Part shown: piece after piece, positions 54,823 to 64,000 of the stretch
Layout of the letters: the number at the start of each line of letters is the position of its first letter
Position numbering within the stretch: the first letter of the stretch is position 1
Source: Phoma sp. XZ068
Taxonomy: Eukaryota; Ascomycota; Dothideomycetes; Pleosporales; Didymellaceae
Reading direction: 5' to 3'
Length of the DNA: 64,000 nucleotides
Assembly: GCA_004835665.1 (NCBI GenBank)
Contig: RBKR01000022.1
Coordinates: 806,001 to 870,000, forward strand
Made by a program: the position numbers and the translations under genes
The notes under the pieces: model-generated
What the model was told of the DNA's origin: nothing
What the model saw: only the letters and a program-made list of their open reading frames with translations
The model's database searches: none

Positions 54823-57616
54823 ATGGCCGAGGTGATCAGAGACGAAGAGGTGCGCAGGCGCATTCGTCTTGCGCAGGAGTTCTTGGACCCAGGTATGCAC
54901 GACCTACGCCTTCAAGGAGAACAGTTACTGATTACAGCACAGATGATGTGTCTCAGCGGAGGTAAGACGAGCATGCGCGGACGGTAAACAAACTCATGCT
55001 CACGCGCACAGCTACCGCCCAGACATCCTGGTGATGCTGAACAGAGGCCAGAGGAGGCTCACAGTACGTCAGATATCAAAATACTACACCAACGTATGTT
55101 AACCCGCCGTAGGTCAGCATTGACGAGATCCGAGCGCACAACCGCGAGCTGGCCGACGGCCTCCTGAACCAGCCCTTCGACTTCGCACAAGCCTTCGACC
55201 TCGCGCTCAAGAGTGTCGTTGAAGCCTTCACCGACCGCCCCAAATCCGAGTCCGGCCCCGATGTCGTATACTACTGCGCCTACATTGGCAGCTTTGGCGA
55301 GTACTCTTGCAACCCGCGCACACTCGGCTCCAATCAGCTCAACCACATGGTGTCGCTAGAGGGAATCGTCACAAAAACCTCACTCGTCAGGCCAAAGGTG
55401 GTCAAGAGTGTACATTACAATGAGAACAAGCAGAAGTTCCACTTCCGCGAGTACAGAGATCAGACCATGACCACAGGCGCTGCAAGCACAAGCGTATACC
55501 CTACAGAAGACGAAGAGGGCAACCCGGTAAGCGTTCGAAAGTGCGAGAAAAGAAGAGGGCGTGCTAACCAGTCCAGCTCGTCACCGAGTTCGGTTACTGT
55601 ATCTACAGAGACCACCAGACCATCTCGATCCAGGAGATGCCCGAGCGCGCACCTGCCGGTCAGCTGCCGCGCTCTGTCGATGTCATCATGGACGACGACC
55701 TGGTCGACCGCGTCAAGCCTGGTGACCGTATCCAGCTCGTTGGTATCTACCGCTCGCTCGGTAACCGCAACGCCGGCGCAGGCAGCTCGACCTTTCGCAC
55801 ACTTATTCTCGCCAACAACGTGATCCTGCTCTCGTCCAAATCTGGTGGTGGTATCGCGCAAGTGAGCATCACCGACACAGATATTCGCAATATCAACAAG
55901 ATCGCAAAGGGGAAGCGCGTCTTCGAGCTTCTCTCACAGTCGTTGGCTCCGTCTATCTACGGTCATGACTACATCAAGAAAGCTATTTTGCTATTACTCT
56001 TGGGTGGCCAGGAAAAGAACCTTGACAATGGAACGCACTTGAGAGGAGACATCAACATCCTCATGGTTGGAGACCCTTCCACCGCCAAGTCACAGTTGCT
56101 CCGCTTTGTGCTCAACACCGCACCCCTCGCAATTGCTACAACTGGCCGAGGATCGTCCGGTGTCGGTCTGACAGCTGCCGTCACATCAGACAAGGAGACT
56201 GGCGAACGTCGTCTGGAGGCTGGTGCCATGGTTTTAGCCGACCGAGGTGTTGTCTGTATCGATGAGTTTGACAAGATGTCTGACGTCGATCGAGTGGCTA
56301 TTCACGAAGTCATGGAGCAGCAGACCGTCACCATTGCCAAAGCTGGTATTCACACCTCCCTCAACGCTCGCTGCAGTGTCATCGCAGCTGCCAACCCCAT
56401 TTTCGGCCAGTATGATATCCACAAAGACCCGCACCGCAACATTGCCCTTCCCGATTCTCTCCTCTCGCGTTTCGATTTGCTCTTCGTTGTCACCGACGAC
56501 ATCGAGGATGCTCGCGACAGGCAGATCTCAGAGCACGTTCTCCGCATGCACCGTTTCCGCCAAGCTGGCACAGAGGAGGGCGCACCAGTTCGTGAGGATG
56601 GTGCTCAGCTTCTCGGTGTAGGTCTCGACACTGATGCCGACGCCAATCGCCCTACAGAAGTGTACGAGAAGTTCAACCCCATGCTTCACTCTGGAGTCAC
56701 AGTCACAGTCGGCCGAGGCTCATCGAGAAGGACTGAGGTCCTCAGCATTCCGTTCGTTAAGAAATACATCCAATACGCCAAGCGGGAGAAGCCCATCCTT
56801 ACCAAGGGCGCCGCAGATCACATCGTTGCTTGCTACTCGGCACTACGAAACGACGAACTCGACGCAGGCACCCGCCGAACTTCTCCTATTACAGCGCGTA
56901 CTCTCGAAACACTCATTCGTCTCTCAACTGCGCACGCAAAGTCCCGTTTGTCAAAGCGGGTCGAACAGAAGGACGCAGATGTTGCTGAGCAAATCCTGCG
57001 ATTTGCCCTCTTCAAGGAAGTCGTCGAGGATGACAGACGCAAGCGAAGGAGGACTGCTCGCGATCCTGATGCAATGTCAACAGACGAGGGCGAGTCTGAT
57101 GATGACGATGAGGATGGCGACGAGGAAGCGACTACAGCTACACCACGCACTGGCGGTCCTTCTACGCGCAGTCAACGCACAACTACAGCTACACGTACAC
57201 CCGCACCCGGCGATGATGAGGACGAGGAAGACGATGAACTCTACCGCGTAACACCCACACAGCCCACAACAGGCCGCACGCAATCATCCCGAGCCGGCCC
57301 CTCGTCACAAGTCAGCGCCGCATCGTCACGTCCTGAGTCTCAACTGCCACCCACACAGACTGACTCTCAGGAGTTGCAAGACCTCACACCAGCGCGTCTG
57401 CAGGTCTTCCAGACTGCCCTGGGTCAACTCATCGATGGCCCGCTCTTCGCCAATGATGCTGCTGATGTCGAGCCACTTGTCGCTGCTGTCAACGCCCGAT
57501 TGGGCGGTGGAGCTGGAAGACAAGCATTCGGCGCTGATGAGGCGGAGAAGGCGCTCGAAACACTTAGCGAGCGGAACAAGATCATGTACTCTGGCGGCAT
57601 TGTGTATAAGATCTAA
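54823..57616 (+). CDS. mcm3: MCM3, replicative helicase subunit
   Basis: Subunit of the MCM2-7 helicase loaded at replication origins. Five exons, 54823-54892, 54943-54961, 55012-55063, 55113-55526 and 55577-57616, give 864 aa. The introns are all 49-50 bp, including a 19-nt second exon, and phases agree throughout. The AAA+ core has Walker A GDPSTAKSQ (about 350), Walker B CIDEFDKM (about 412) and the arginine finger SRFD (about 483). The N-terminal phrases HMVSLEGIVTKTSLVRPKV and VDVIMDDDLVDRVKPGDR are distinctive of Mcm3. The C-terminus has a long acidic/Thr-rich linker (about 690-790) before a winged-helix-like end, as expected for fungal Mcm3. Confidence 0.97.
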
Positions 57617-57802
57617 GCTGAATGGTCGAGAATTAGACGTAGACTATGATCTGATGCATGTAAAGTTAGGTCTAATGATGGGGCATTGGAGTTGGCGTTG
57701 TGATAGCAATGTTGTGAAAGTCAATGGATACCAAATTTCTCCTTCATGTTCCACACATATGCGGGTCCGACCCAGCCACAGCCGCACTCCTTCCTCGGTT
57801 GC

Positions 57803-57983
57803 TTAGTATCCACGGTTTCTGTACCCCTCAATAATGGTGACAGTTTTGCAGCTCTTGCACGTGGACGCGGGACAGCTGCCATTAGCGCATTGTGTACCGT
57901 ACTGACGCCTATGGCTGGTTAGATGCTATGCTCCTCACACTCACAAGAAGCCCATTCCAAGGTGGTCCCAGAATCCGCATGGC
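57803..57983 (-). CDS. Possible terminal exons of a small Cys-rich protein
   Basis: Speculative. Reading the minus strand, an exon from about 57983 to 57945 (CGFWDHLGMGFL) joins across a 36-bp GTGAGT..CTAAC..ATAG intron to 57908-57803. This gives a Cys-patterned tail (QYGTQC, NGSC, STCKSC, then TVTIIEG) that ends at TAA. The acceptor-like CTAAC..GAAG before 57983 suggests another exon further upstream, but I could not find a start. A diverged copy of the tail's DNA lies at 58168-58204 next to another Cys-rich frame. No family is recognised. It may equally be chance. Confidence 0.2.
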
Positions 57984-58795
57984 TTCGTTGGGTGTTAGAT
58001 CTCATATTTATTCAATATGCAATCCTTCAAGAAGACGGTGTGCAACTTGAAAGCATCTGCGACTGGGCTTCTTGCATGACATTCAAACAAGTCAATTGCG
58101 GATCCGGTCCCAATCCGCACAAAGGAGTCCCTGCTCTTAGCCTCTTTGATGTCATCGTTAGTGCTCCTTAGTGCCCACAGTTTCTGCACCCCTCACGATG
58201 GTGTGGGAGCAGCCGTGGCAGTGTCACGGCTCTCAGGACTCGACCTAGGACGCTGCCGTGCTCGTCTTTATGGCAGAAACAGAGTTCATGGCTACTGCAG
58301 CCATAAAGGCAGCAGTTCGCATAATACTTGAGCAAATGACGTCTCATCCCGAATGATCTCCCCTTCTCCGAGCCGATCTCGAAGGAATACCGTCGCTGCC
58401 GCGGGAGCGGATAGTTGTCCGACGGAGAAGCCCACGCCCAACTTGGGGTCTTGACCGCCGTCATACCACTAGCGCTAAATTTCTTCGTTTCTCCGCATAT
58501 CCGTCGTCCTCATTGCCTGGCTCGTCGTCCGTCGAAACTGGAGAACCCAGCACACGCTATACGCCATCCACCAGTGAAAGTTAGCAAAAACCTGCTAGGC
58601 GAGGTCTCTGGTGAAACATAAGACAAGGCGTGCTCCCGGACGTCGCGCGAGAATATTGCGACACGCCCAGATCACACCGTACTCGAGCTTGCGCTTTGAC
58701 ACGAAATCTCTTTCCTCCGAGTCCTTATTTAACAAAAATCAAGACTTTAGTTCACCGAATTACCGTCTTTGACTTGCGTATAAGTGCGAGATTCC

Positions 58796-58943
58796 TCCAT
58801 TGCGACATTTCTCCATAGCGACATACGTATCCACAGCGACATCGTCTTTGATCATTGATACCTTAACGACCCTGCTGCTTGCTATACCACAGCAACAGAA
58901 TCCCTTGCAACATCCTCCATTGCAACATACTTCCTTGCGACCA
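58796..58943 (+). repeat. Dispersed 13-mer repeats in the 2EXR gene leader
   Basis: Copies of a TCCAYWGCRACAT motif at 58796, 58812, 58830, 58901 and 58916, with a degraded sixth near 58932. The first three are spaced 16-18 bp and the second group 15-16 bp, which suggests local tandem duplication. They end about 75 bp before the ATG of the 2EXR gene, in its probable leader. Function unknown. Confidence 0.75.
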
Positions 58944-59015
58944 CTACATGCGACGGCCTACCCCTAACCCACCACCTACGACGATCGCGAAGCCCTAAGA
59001 TTTCTCCCTGCAGCC

Positions 59016-60353
59016 ATGTCTTCCTTGTCCATGCAGCCCTTCCGATTCCTGGATCTGCCAGGTGAACTCCGCAACAACATCTACGATCTGTTGCTATGCT
59101 CATGGAATGATGAGCCCGAATACGAGCCTAGGTTTGTTGGTGGTTTGAGCAAACGATCACACAGCTACAATGCCATGGCCCTTCTACGCACGAACAAGCA
59201 AATCCACGAAGAGGCTTTCGACTACATGATGAAGCGTAATCAATTCGTGCGCGTAACCTGCCGAGGACTCGATGTCGACAACCTGTTCCTGGGTGATGAA
59301 ACGATCCCAGCTGTCACAACCGTCCCACGCAAAGCCCGGCAATTCGAGGGCTACCTCATGCACTTCACCCTCTCGAAACCCGCACTCTCATCTGGCGCAT
59401 TCGACTTTTCCGAAAGCGAGATTATGATGTTGCGCGCTGATCTACCCTACCTGTGCCGACAACTGGACATTGAGAGCGCAATGACAGACGTCAACGCAAC
59501 AGCCACCGAGCACCTTTCCATCAGCGCAACAGTCACCTTCAACCCTTTCCACTCCGAAATGTTGACACCAGCTATCCAACAACACCTCCTTGAGCCCATC
59601 GCCTCAAACCTACGCGGAATCTCCAACCTCAGCATCAGCGGACCCGTTTCCACGCAGATCGCTCAAAACGTCATCTCCCAGGTCGCCCAACCGCGCTGGA
59701 CAGACCCCAAAGAAACCCTCGAATCCATCCACACCGGCACAGACGTCGGCAAACGCCAATGGCAAAACCGCGACTTCTACTCCGCCTCGGAATCCTGGAC
59801 CTACTCCATGCGCACCCTCGAGCGCATGCGCCACAGCTCCTCGTGGCTCAGCCTCAAAGCCTCGGGCGGCGAGGACTTTGTCAACGCAACCGCAGACCTG
59901 TACTTCACGCTCAACCTCCTGCGCGCCGCCTTTCTACAGGTCGACATGGCGGGCGAGCACACGAGTCGCGCGACGATAGACCGCAATGGCGCGATGTCTT
60001 GGCAGCACCTGAAGAAATGCGAGACCGCCAGCGCGCGATTCGCTCAGCATGCCGACGCAACCTGGGTCCCGAGTAACGAGCAGGCGAGCAAGATGCTCTA
60101 CCGACAGGCGAAGTGTCTGCGCTTGATTCACGCGAGTGTGAATGTGGTCCGGGCTGTTACGCTTATTGAGCAGGCTGCTGCGCTGGCGCCGAATGATATG
60201 GTTATCCGCGATGAGAGGGATGCGGTGAGGAGCTGGGAGGCGGATGTTGAGGAGATTCAGCGCGAGATGCGGTCGGAGAGGGAAATGGCTGTGGAGCAGA
60301 GCGCGTCGTGGTGGGCTTCTGTAAGGTCGGTGGTTGCGGAGTTGGCATCTTGA
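59016..60353 (+). CDS. 2EXR/F-box-like domain protein
   Basis: 445-aa single-exon protein. Residues about 7-70 have the fungal 2EXR/F-box-like pattern: FRFLDLPGELRNNIYDLLL, then NAMALLRTNKQIHEEAFDYMMKRN. Such proteins are very numerous in Pezizomycotina and their roles are largely unknown; an adaptor role in ubiquitin ligases is only one idea. The C-terminal half (about 240-440) is helical, with Ala-rich and Gln/Glu-rich segments resembling TPR-like pairs (AKCLRLIHASVNVVRAVTLIEQAAALAPND). No signal peptide. The start at 59016 (MSSLSMQ) fits the domain position. Confidence 0.82.
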   Translation: MSSLSMQPFRFLDLPGELRNNIYDLLLCSWNDEPEYEPRFVGGLSKRSHSYNAMALLRTNKQIHEEAFDYMMKRNQFVRVTCRGLDVDNLFLGDETIPAVTTVPRKARQFEGYLMHFTLSKPALSSGAFDFSESEIMMLRADLPYLCRQLDIESAMTDVNATATEHLSISATVTFNPFHSEMLTPAIQQHLLEPIASNLRGISNLSISGPVSTQIAQNVISQVAQPRWTDPKETLESIHTGTDVGKRQWQNRDFYSASESWTYSMRTLERMRHSSSWLSLKASGGEDFVNATADLYFTLNLLRAAFLQVDMAGEHTSRATIDRNGAMSWQHLKKCETASARFAQHADATWVPSNEQASKMLYRQAKCLRLIHASVNVVRAVTLIEQAAALAPNDMVIRDERDAVRSWEADVEEIQREMRSEREMAVEQSASWWASVRSVVAELAS

Positions 60354-61506
60354 GCTAGTGCAGTCTCGGGTGCGTTGTATTTTAGCATTATACCCAAAAT
60401 TATATTCGATTGAACATCCATACAGACGTAATGTTTTCTGCTTGTTTGTGATATGTGGATAAGATATCGGAGAAGCTTCATGTCACGAGGTAGGCATCTC
60501 ACACAAGTTGTTTCCACTGGTTATACAGAAGCGTAACTCGTCAAGCTGCTATCGTACTCCTGCAACCCGCATCAACGTATATGAGGACTGTATGAGGATT
60601 TAGCAAGAATAAGGTGCCACCGTTGGGTTTGCTGAACCTCGGTTAAAATATACCAGCATGCCACTCAGACTTGAGCCAACATACCAGAGTGCTATCGACG
60701 ACATAGTGACTTCAAGACCACAATGGCATTATCGTCAGTATTTCCATATGCATTCAAAGCGAAGTCTTCCTGCCGTCCAACAAGGCTGGACAGCGAGGAA
60801 GGCTGGCCACGAACACGTGACCGTGCCACACCTTCACGTTTCTCGTGGAAGCCATTCACAGTCACTATGTTCACATGTCAAATTCATCACAGTCCATCTC
60901 AGCCCAATTTTGCGGTGTGATATCAAACACACGCCCCAAATGCCTCGAGGGACAGAAGGGGCTTTGCCAGCCTATCAAAACCCTGACTTGCGCCCTTTCG
61001 GGTTGGAAGGGCACAGAGGGCACAAGCAGCCAATTATCTGTGGGGTTTGGGGCGGCTGAGCGTGAGTGAGGCGTACCGTCACTGCAGGTAAAGCAGGCAA
61101 GCAGGCGAAGTCCGTGCGCTGTGATGGGATTCGGGGCTTGCATTAGCTAGACAACGTGCAGTGCCACGGAGGAGACGAGGCTGAAGTTCGGGAGCTGTTG
61201 TGAGGAGGTGAGTGAGGGTGAGGTACATCGCGATGGTAGCAGCATAGAGTGAGGATGGGTATGGTAGTTGGAGGTGATTGGGTAGGTGGTATACTAGTTC
61301 GGAGCGGGCTAGAAGCAGATCAACGTCACGACATCACATCTTGAGCAGTGACGAACGGAGTCGTAATAACAACCATAACGCCTGATAACTAGCTACCGAG
61401 CAAGTAGAGAGCGACGATAAGGAAATGCTGTAGTGACAGGACGTCGCGATGGCGACTGGAACAAAGTCGCAGGTTCCAACATACCTAGGTAGCCTAGCAA
61501 CACTAC
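60354..61506. other. Intergenic between 2EXR gene and C2H2 gene
   Basis: About 1.15 kb between two gene ends on opposite strands. A 133-codon frame at 60658-61059 has no recognisable motif. An inverted repeat GCCCTTTCGGGTTGGAAGGGC near 60991-61011 could form a small hairpin. No gene is supported. Confidence 0.45.
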
Positions 61507-62148
61507 TCATGCAAGCTTCAACTTGTGACCCTGTCTGAGATGGTCACGCACCTTGTCGAATCGATGAAATGTCATGTCGCATCCGACAACAGTACACCTG
61601 TACCTTGGTTTCCCGTGCTTTCTCATATGGCGGCGAAAATTACCTGGGCAACCGAAGGTGACAGGGCAACCCTTGGGGCATTGGATCCTATCTTCAGATG
61701 CCTTGTGAGGTACAATCGGGTTAGGAATATGGATTGGTCTCAGGGCTGGGGCAGACGCAAGGTGCGTTGGGTTTTGGGAAACAGCAGGCACTTGCGTGTT
61801 GAACATAGGCTCGAGGGTGCCGGGTAAGTACGCTGAAGGGTTCCAAAGCGGCTCCGGAACAACTGCAGTCACCTGGGCGTTGTTCGAATGAACATTGAAA
61901 CCGGTGTAATGGTTGTGGGGCTGTTGTAGGAAGGCATCAGTGGAAGAGCCAACAACGTTGGTCGCTTGGTACGTAGGTTCCTGGAGCCGTGGAAAGTTTC
62001 CAAGATCAGAGTAAGTCTCACCAAGGGTCACATTCACATTGTGAACCGATGATGCAGCGTGAATGTTCTGAGCCGTAATTTGATCGCCTCGCTGCAGGTA
62101 GTCGCTAAGATTCGTGTCGAAGGTTGATTCGTCGAACGTGCCCTGCAT
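61507..62148 (-). CDS. C2H2 zinc-finger protein
   Basis: Putative DNA-binding regulator. The conservative model starts at ATG 62148 (213 aa). The first 140 residues are polar, Asn/Thr/Pro/Gln-rich and look like an activation or disordered region. Two C2H2 fingers follow at the C-terminus: CPKGCPVTFGCPGNFRRHMRKH and CTVVGCDMTFHRFDKVRDHLRQGH. The frame remains open upstream, and an extra exon (62314-62214) could be joined through a 28-bp GTGAGT..TTAAC..GCAG gap, adding about 46 residues. That would be an exceptionally short intron and is not adopted. Divergent from the zinc-finger/ankyrin gene at the window end. Confidence 0.75.
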   Translation of the reverse strand: MQGTFDESTFDTNLSDYLQRGDQITAQNIHAASSVHNVNVTLGETYSDLGNFPRLQEPTYQATNVVGSSTDAFLQQPHNHYTGFNVHSNNAQVTAVVPEPLWNPSAYLPGTLEPMFNTQVPAVSQNPTHLASAPALRPIHIPNPIVPHKASEDRIQCPKGCPVTFGCPGNFRRHMRKHGKPRYRCTVVGCDMTFHRFDKVRDHLRQGHKLKLA

Positions 62149-62691
62149 TTGCTCGCTAGGGGAGCGGCCACGGGAAAAGGCATAACTGCATCGTGTTAAA
62201 AAAAAAAACTCACGAGTCGTCCGCAGAGGAATTATGGTGGTAAAGGGGTGCGAATTGAGGCGATCGTGGAGAGTTTACTCGACCACATGCGGCGTTGAGC
62301 GAAGTTCGAAGCATTGGAAAGGAGAATTCGGCAATCTTGGGGTTTGTTGAGATAGGATATGCTGCAAAGGCTGCTACGTCTGGAGGCTTCAATGATGGTA
62401 TAAGGATTGCGGTCGGGAGAGTTGAGGAAAACGGGGTGGAGAAGGGAGAAAGCAGGTGTGCCTAAGTTTTGAAGAATACCGCTGAGGACTGAGCATAGGG
62501 GTAGGCCACCTCTTCTGCAGCCTTGCGTCACAACCACTAAAGACTATCACAAAGCGCCCTGCCAAGATTGTCAGCAGGCATCAAGCTTCACACTAGTTGG
62601 GGTCCCTAAAGGCTGATATACAACAGGATCTCCTGATGCATATCAGCCTCTGGTCCACACAGTTGCGTCAAAAACACCATAAAGAGGAAAA
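62149..62691. promoter_or_regulatory. Divergent promoter region between two zinc-finger genes
   Basis: About 540 bp between divergent starts. It includes an A11 run at 62198-62208 and possibly an extra exon of the minus-strand gene. No other gene is supported. Confidence 0.4.
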
Positions 62692-64000
62692 ATGGCTATG
62701 CACGAGGTTTTCTCCTGTAGACAATGTCCCAAATCATTCACGACTCGCGGCAGATTCAAGTGAGTTTTCCGAGCAGTCGCTCCCACTCTTTGGCTGTAGC
62801 TGATCTGCTCCTGACGTATAGCCAACACCTGAAGACACATTCAAAGCCTTGGAAATGCGAGTCCTGCTCAAGAGGCTTTGGACTCCGCGCTGATCTCAAC
62901 CGGCACATTAAATCGCGGCATCGCATCGGTCAACAACAATTCACTTGCGCCTATGAGGGATGCGATTTCCGGGCCATTCGCAAGGACTACATTGTAATGC
63001 ACGTCAAAAGAGATCACACGGTCCAAGCAAGAGAAGACTTCAATCAAGAGATGTCCCCAGACGGTGTACACGGACAAGCCTCAAAAACAAGGACCGCGCT
63101 ACCATCGGTCGAGCCTGCCTCACCGACTGCTCCGAACTGGGTATTACTCATGCAGGCTGCAAGCAACGGCAACATAGCCTTTCTTGTCACCTTGCTGCGG
63201 TCAGGTTGCGACGTGAACTTGAGAGCCGATGACGGTAGTACCGCTCTGCACTGCGCCGCTCGAGCAAGACAGACTGATGTTCTTCAACTGCTTATTGAAG
63301 AAGGTGCTCACCTTAATTTAGAGAACCTTCGGGGAAGATCACCAGTCTTTGAGGCAGTCATTGGTGGTTCCCTAGAATGCGTACAGTTACTCTTACGGGC
63401 TGGGGCTAGCATGCCCAGCTTATCACAGGTATACCAGACAGGATTGAATTTCGTGGATCATGTAGTCCGACTGAGTGATTTGGACCTTTTCCTAACTATT
63501 CTAAATGTGACCTCTAAGGAGTATCATCATGGCGCACGTTGCTTCATAGCTTATCTTTTTGCTGTAGCAGCGGCAAAAAATGGTGAGATTGGAATACTCC
63601 AATCTCTACTCGAGTCACACACAGAGGTTTCGGAGATCCTCGCCGGTGGGGAGCCGGCAATAGAGCTTGGCCACTTCAGTCTGCTGTCCGGTTCGGACAA
63701 ACAGCAGCCGTGAAACTACTGCTGACGCCATTGGCTACGTACAAAGGCCCGCACCAGAGGACTGATTATAGTAACTTATTGAACATTGCGGCAAGGAAAG
63801 GCTTTGGGGCCGTCTGCAAAGTTCTCGTCGATCATGGAGCTCTGCCAGGACTGAACCTCAAACGCGCTCTTACGTACGCAGCGACACATGGGCAGCTATC
63901 GACCTTTAAAATACTTCTAGCGTCTTGTAACATTGACCGGATGCAATCAGTCGGCGGCTTAAAGGAAGTACTGCTTGAAGCTCTCTGGAACAACAAGCTC
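62692..64000 (+). pseudogene. C2H2 zinc-finger/ankyrin-repeat protein, frameshifted, truncated by window end
   Basis: Exon 62692-62759 joins exon 62822 onward across a 62-bp intron (GTGAGT..CTGAC..TATAG). The splice rebuilds a perfect first C2H2 finger (FSCRQCPKSFTTRGRFNQHLKTH). Two more fingers follow (CESCSRGF..H and CAYEGCDF..H), then ankyrin repeats from about residue 130 (DGSTALHCAARARQTDVLQLLIEEGAHLN, GRSPVFEAVIGGSLECVQLLLRAGA). The frame ends at 63713, but the ankyrin pattern continues in another frame (WPLQSAVRFGQTAAVKLLL) from about 63650 to the window edge with no stop. One indel near 63640-63660 would explain this. It is either a pseudogene or a sequencing error. The true 3' end lies outside. 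Confidence 0.72.

Larger units (their letters stand above)
57617..59015. other. Interval between MCM3 and the 2EXR gene
   Basis: About 1.4 kb. A possible small Cys-rich spliced frame on the minus strand is given separately. Imperfectly duplicated 40-base segments lie near 57801-57838 and 58168-58204. The last 220 bp before 59016 carry repeated 13-mers. No other gene is supported. Confidence 0.45.

Noticed and set aside
60658..61059. 133-codon plus-strand frame
   Set aside because: No motif, low-complexity His/Ser/Pro composition, no splice support.

Overview
The window is nuclear DNA from a filamentous ascomycete (Pezizomycotina). A Dothideomycete would fit, but the sequence alone does not prove it. 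The grounds are the many short spliceosomal introns (about 43-100 bp, GT..CTAAC/CTGAC..AG) and the gene set: an AspB/Cdc3-type septin, MCM3, glycogen phosphorylase, a PldA-like phospholipase D, Tautomerase_3, a 2EXR protein and a Fot1/pogo transposon. Gene models were built by hand from reading frames, splice signals, phase checks and remembered family motifs. No database search was run.

Layout. 0.7-17.6 kb is a conserved housekeeping block: septin (+), TMEM33/Pom33 membrane protein (+), a PCL-type cyclin after a 2.6 kb empty interval (+), glycogen phosphorylase (+), a Yip1-family Golgi protein (+), an unrecognised 509-aa protein (-) and a STYX-like phosphatase fold with an altered active site (-). 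19.5-31.2 kb is accessory: a secreted tyrosinase (+), a decayed ORF at 21.7-22.5 kb, a secreted SnoaL-fold protein (-), a frameshifted APH-family kinase pseudogene (+), a secreted carboxylesterase (+) and a secreted TAP-type peptidase (-).

32.4-39.9 kb is a compact metabolic cluster. It holds a decayed P450 (-), a tautomerase (-), a Gfo/Idh/MocA oxidoreductase with an in-frame TAG (+), a b5-less sulfite-oxidase-family Mo protein (-), a nitrilase (+) and an SDR (-). The genes alternate between head-to-head promoters and very tight tail-to-tail ends. This is the best candidate here for an undescribed pathway, possibly nitrile or organosulfur catabolism. The biochemical logic is inference.

41.7-54 kb holds an intronless 832-aa pectate-lyase-like protein of bacterial architecture (+), phospholipase D (-), a complete pogo/Fot1-like DNA transposon with 41-bp terminal inverted repeats and an intact transposase (48.34-50.44 kb), a membrane-anchored GH43 arabinanase (-) and a second SDR (-). 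54.8-64 kb holds MCM3 (+), a possible small Cys-rich spliced ORF (-), a 2EXR protein behind a leader of repeated 13-mers (+), and a divergent pair of C2H2 zinc-finger genes. The last of these carries ankyrin repeats, is frameshifted and runs off the window.

A theme of the accessory half is gene decay next to intact genes: two kinase frameshifts, at least four P450 lesions, a lone TAG in the oxidoreductase and a frameshift in the ankyrin gene. No tRNA, rRNA or CRISPR was recognised.
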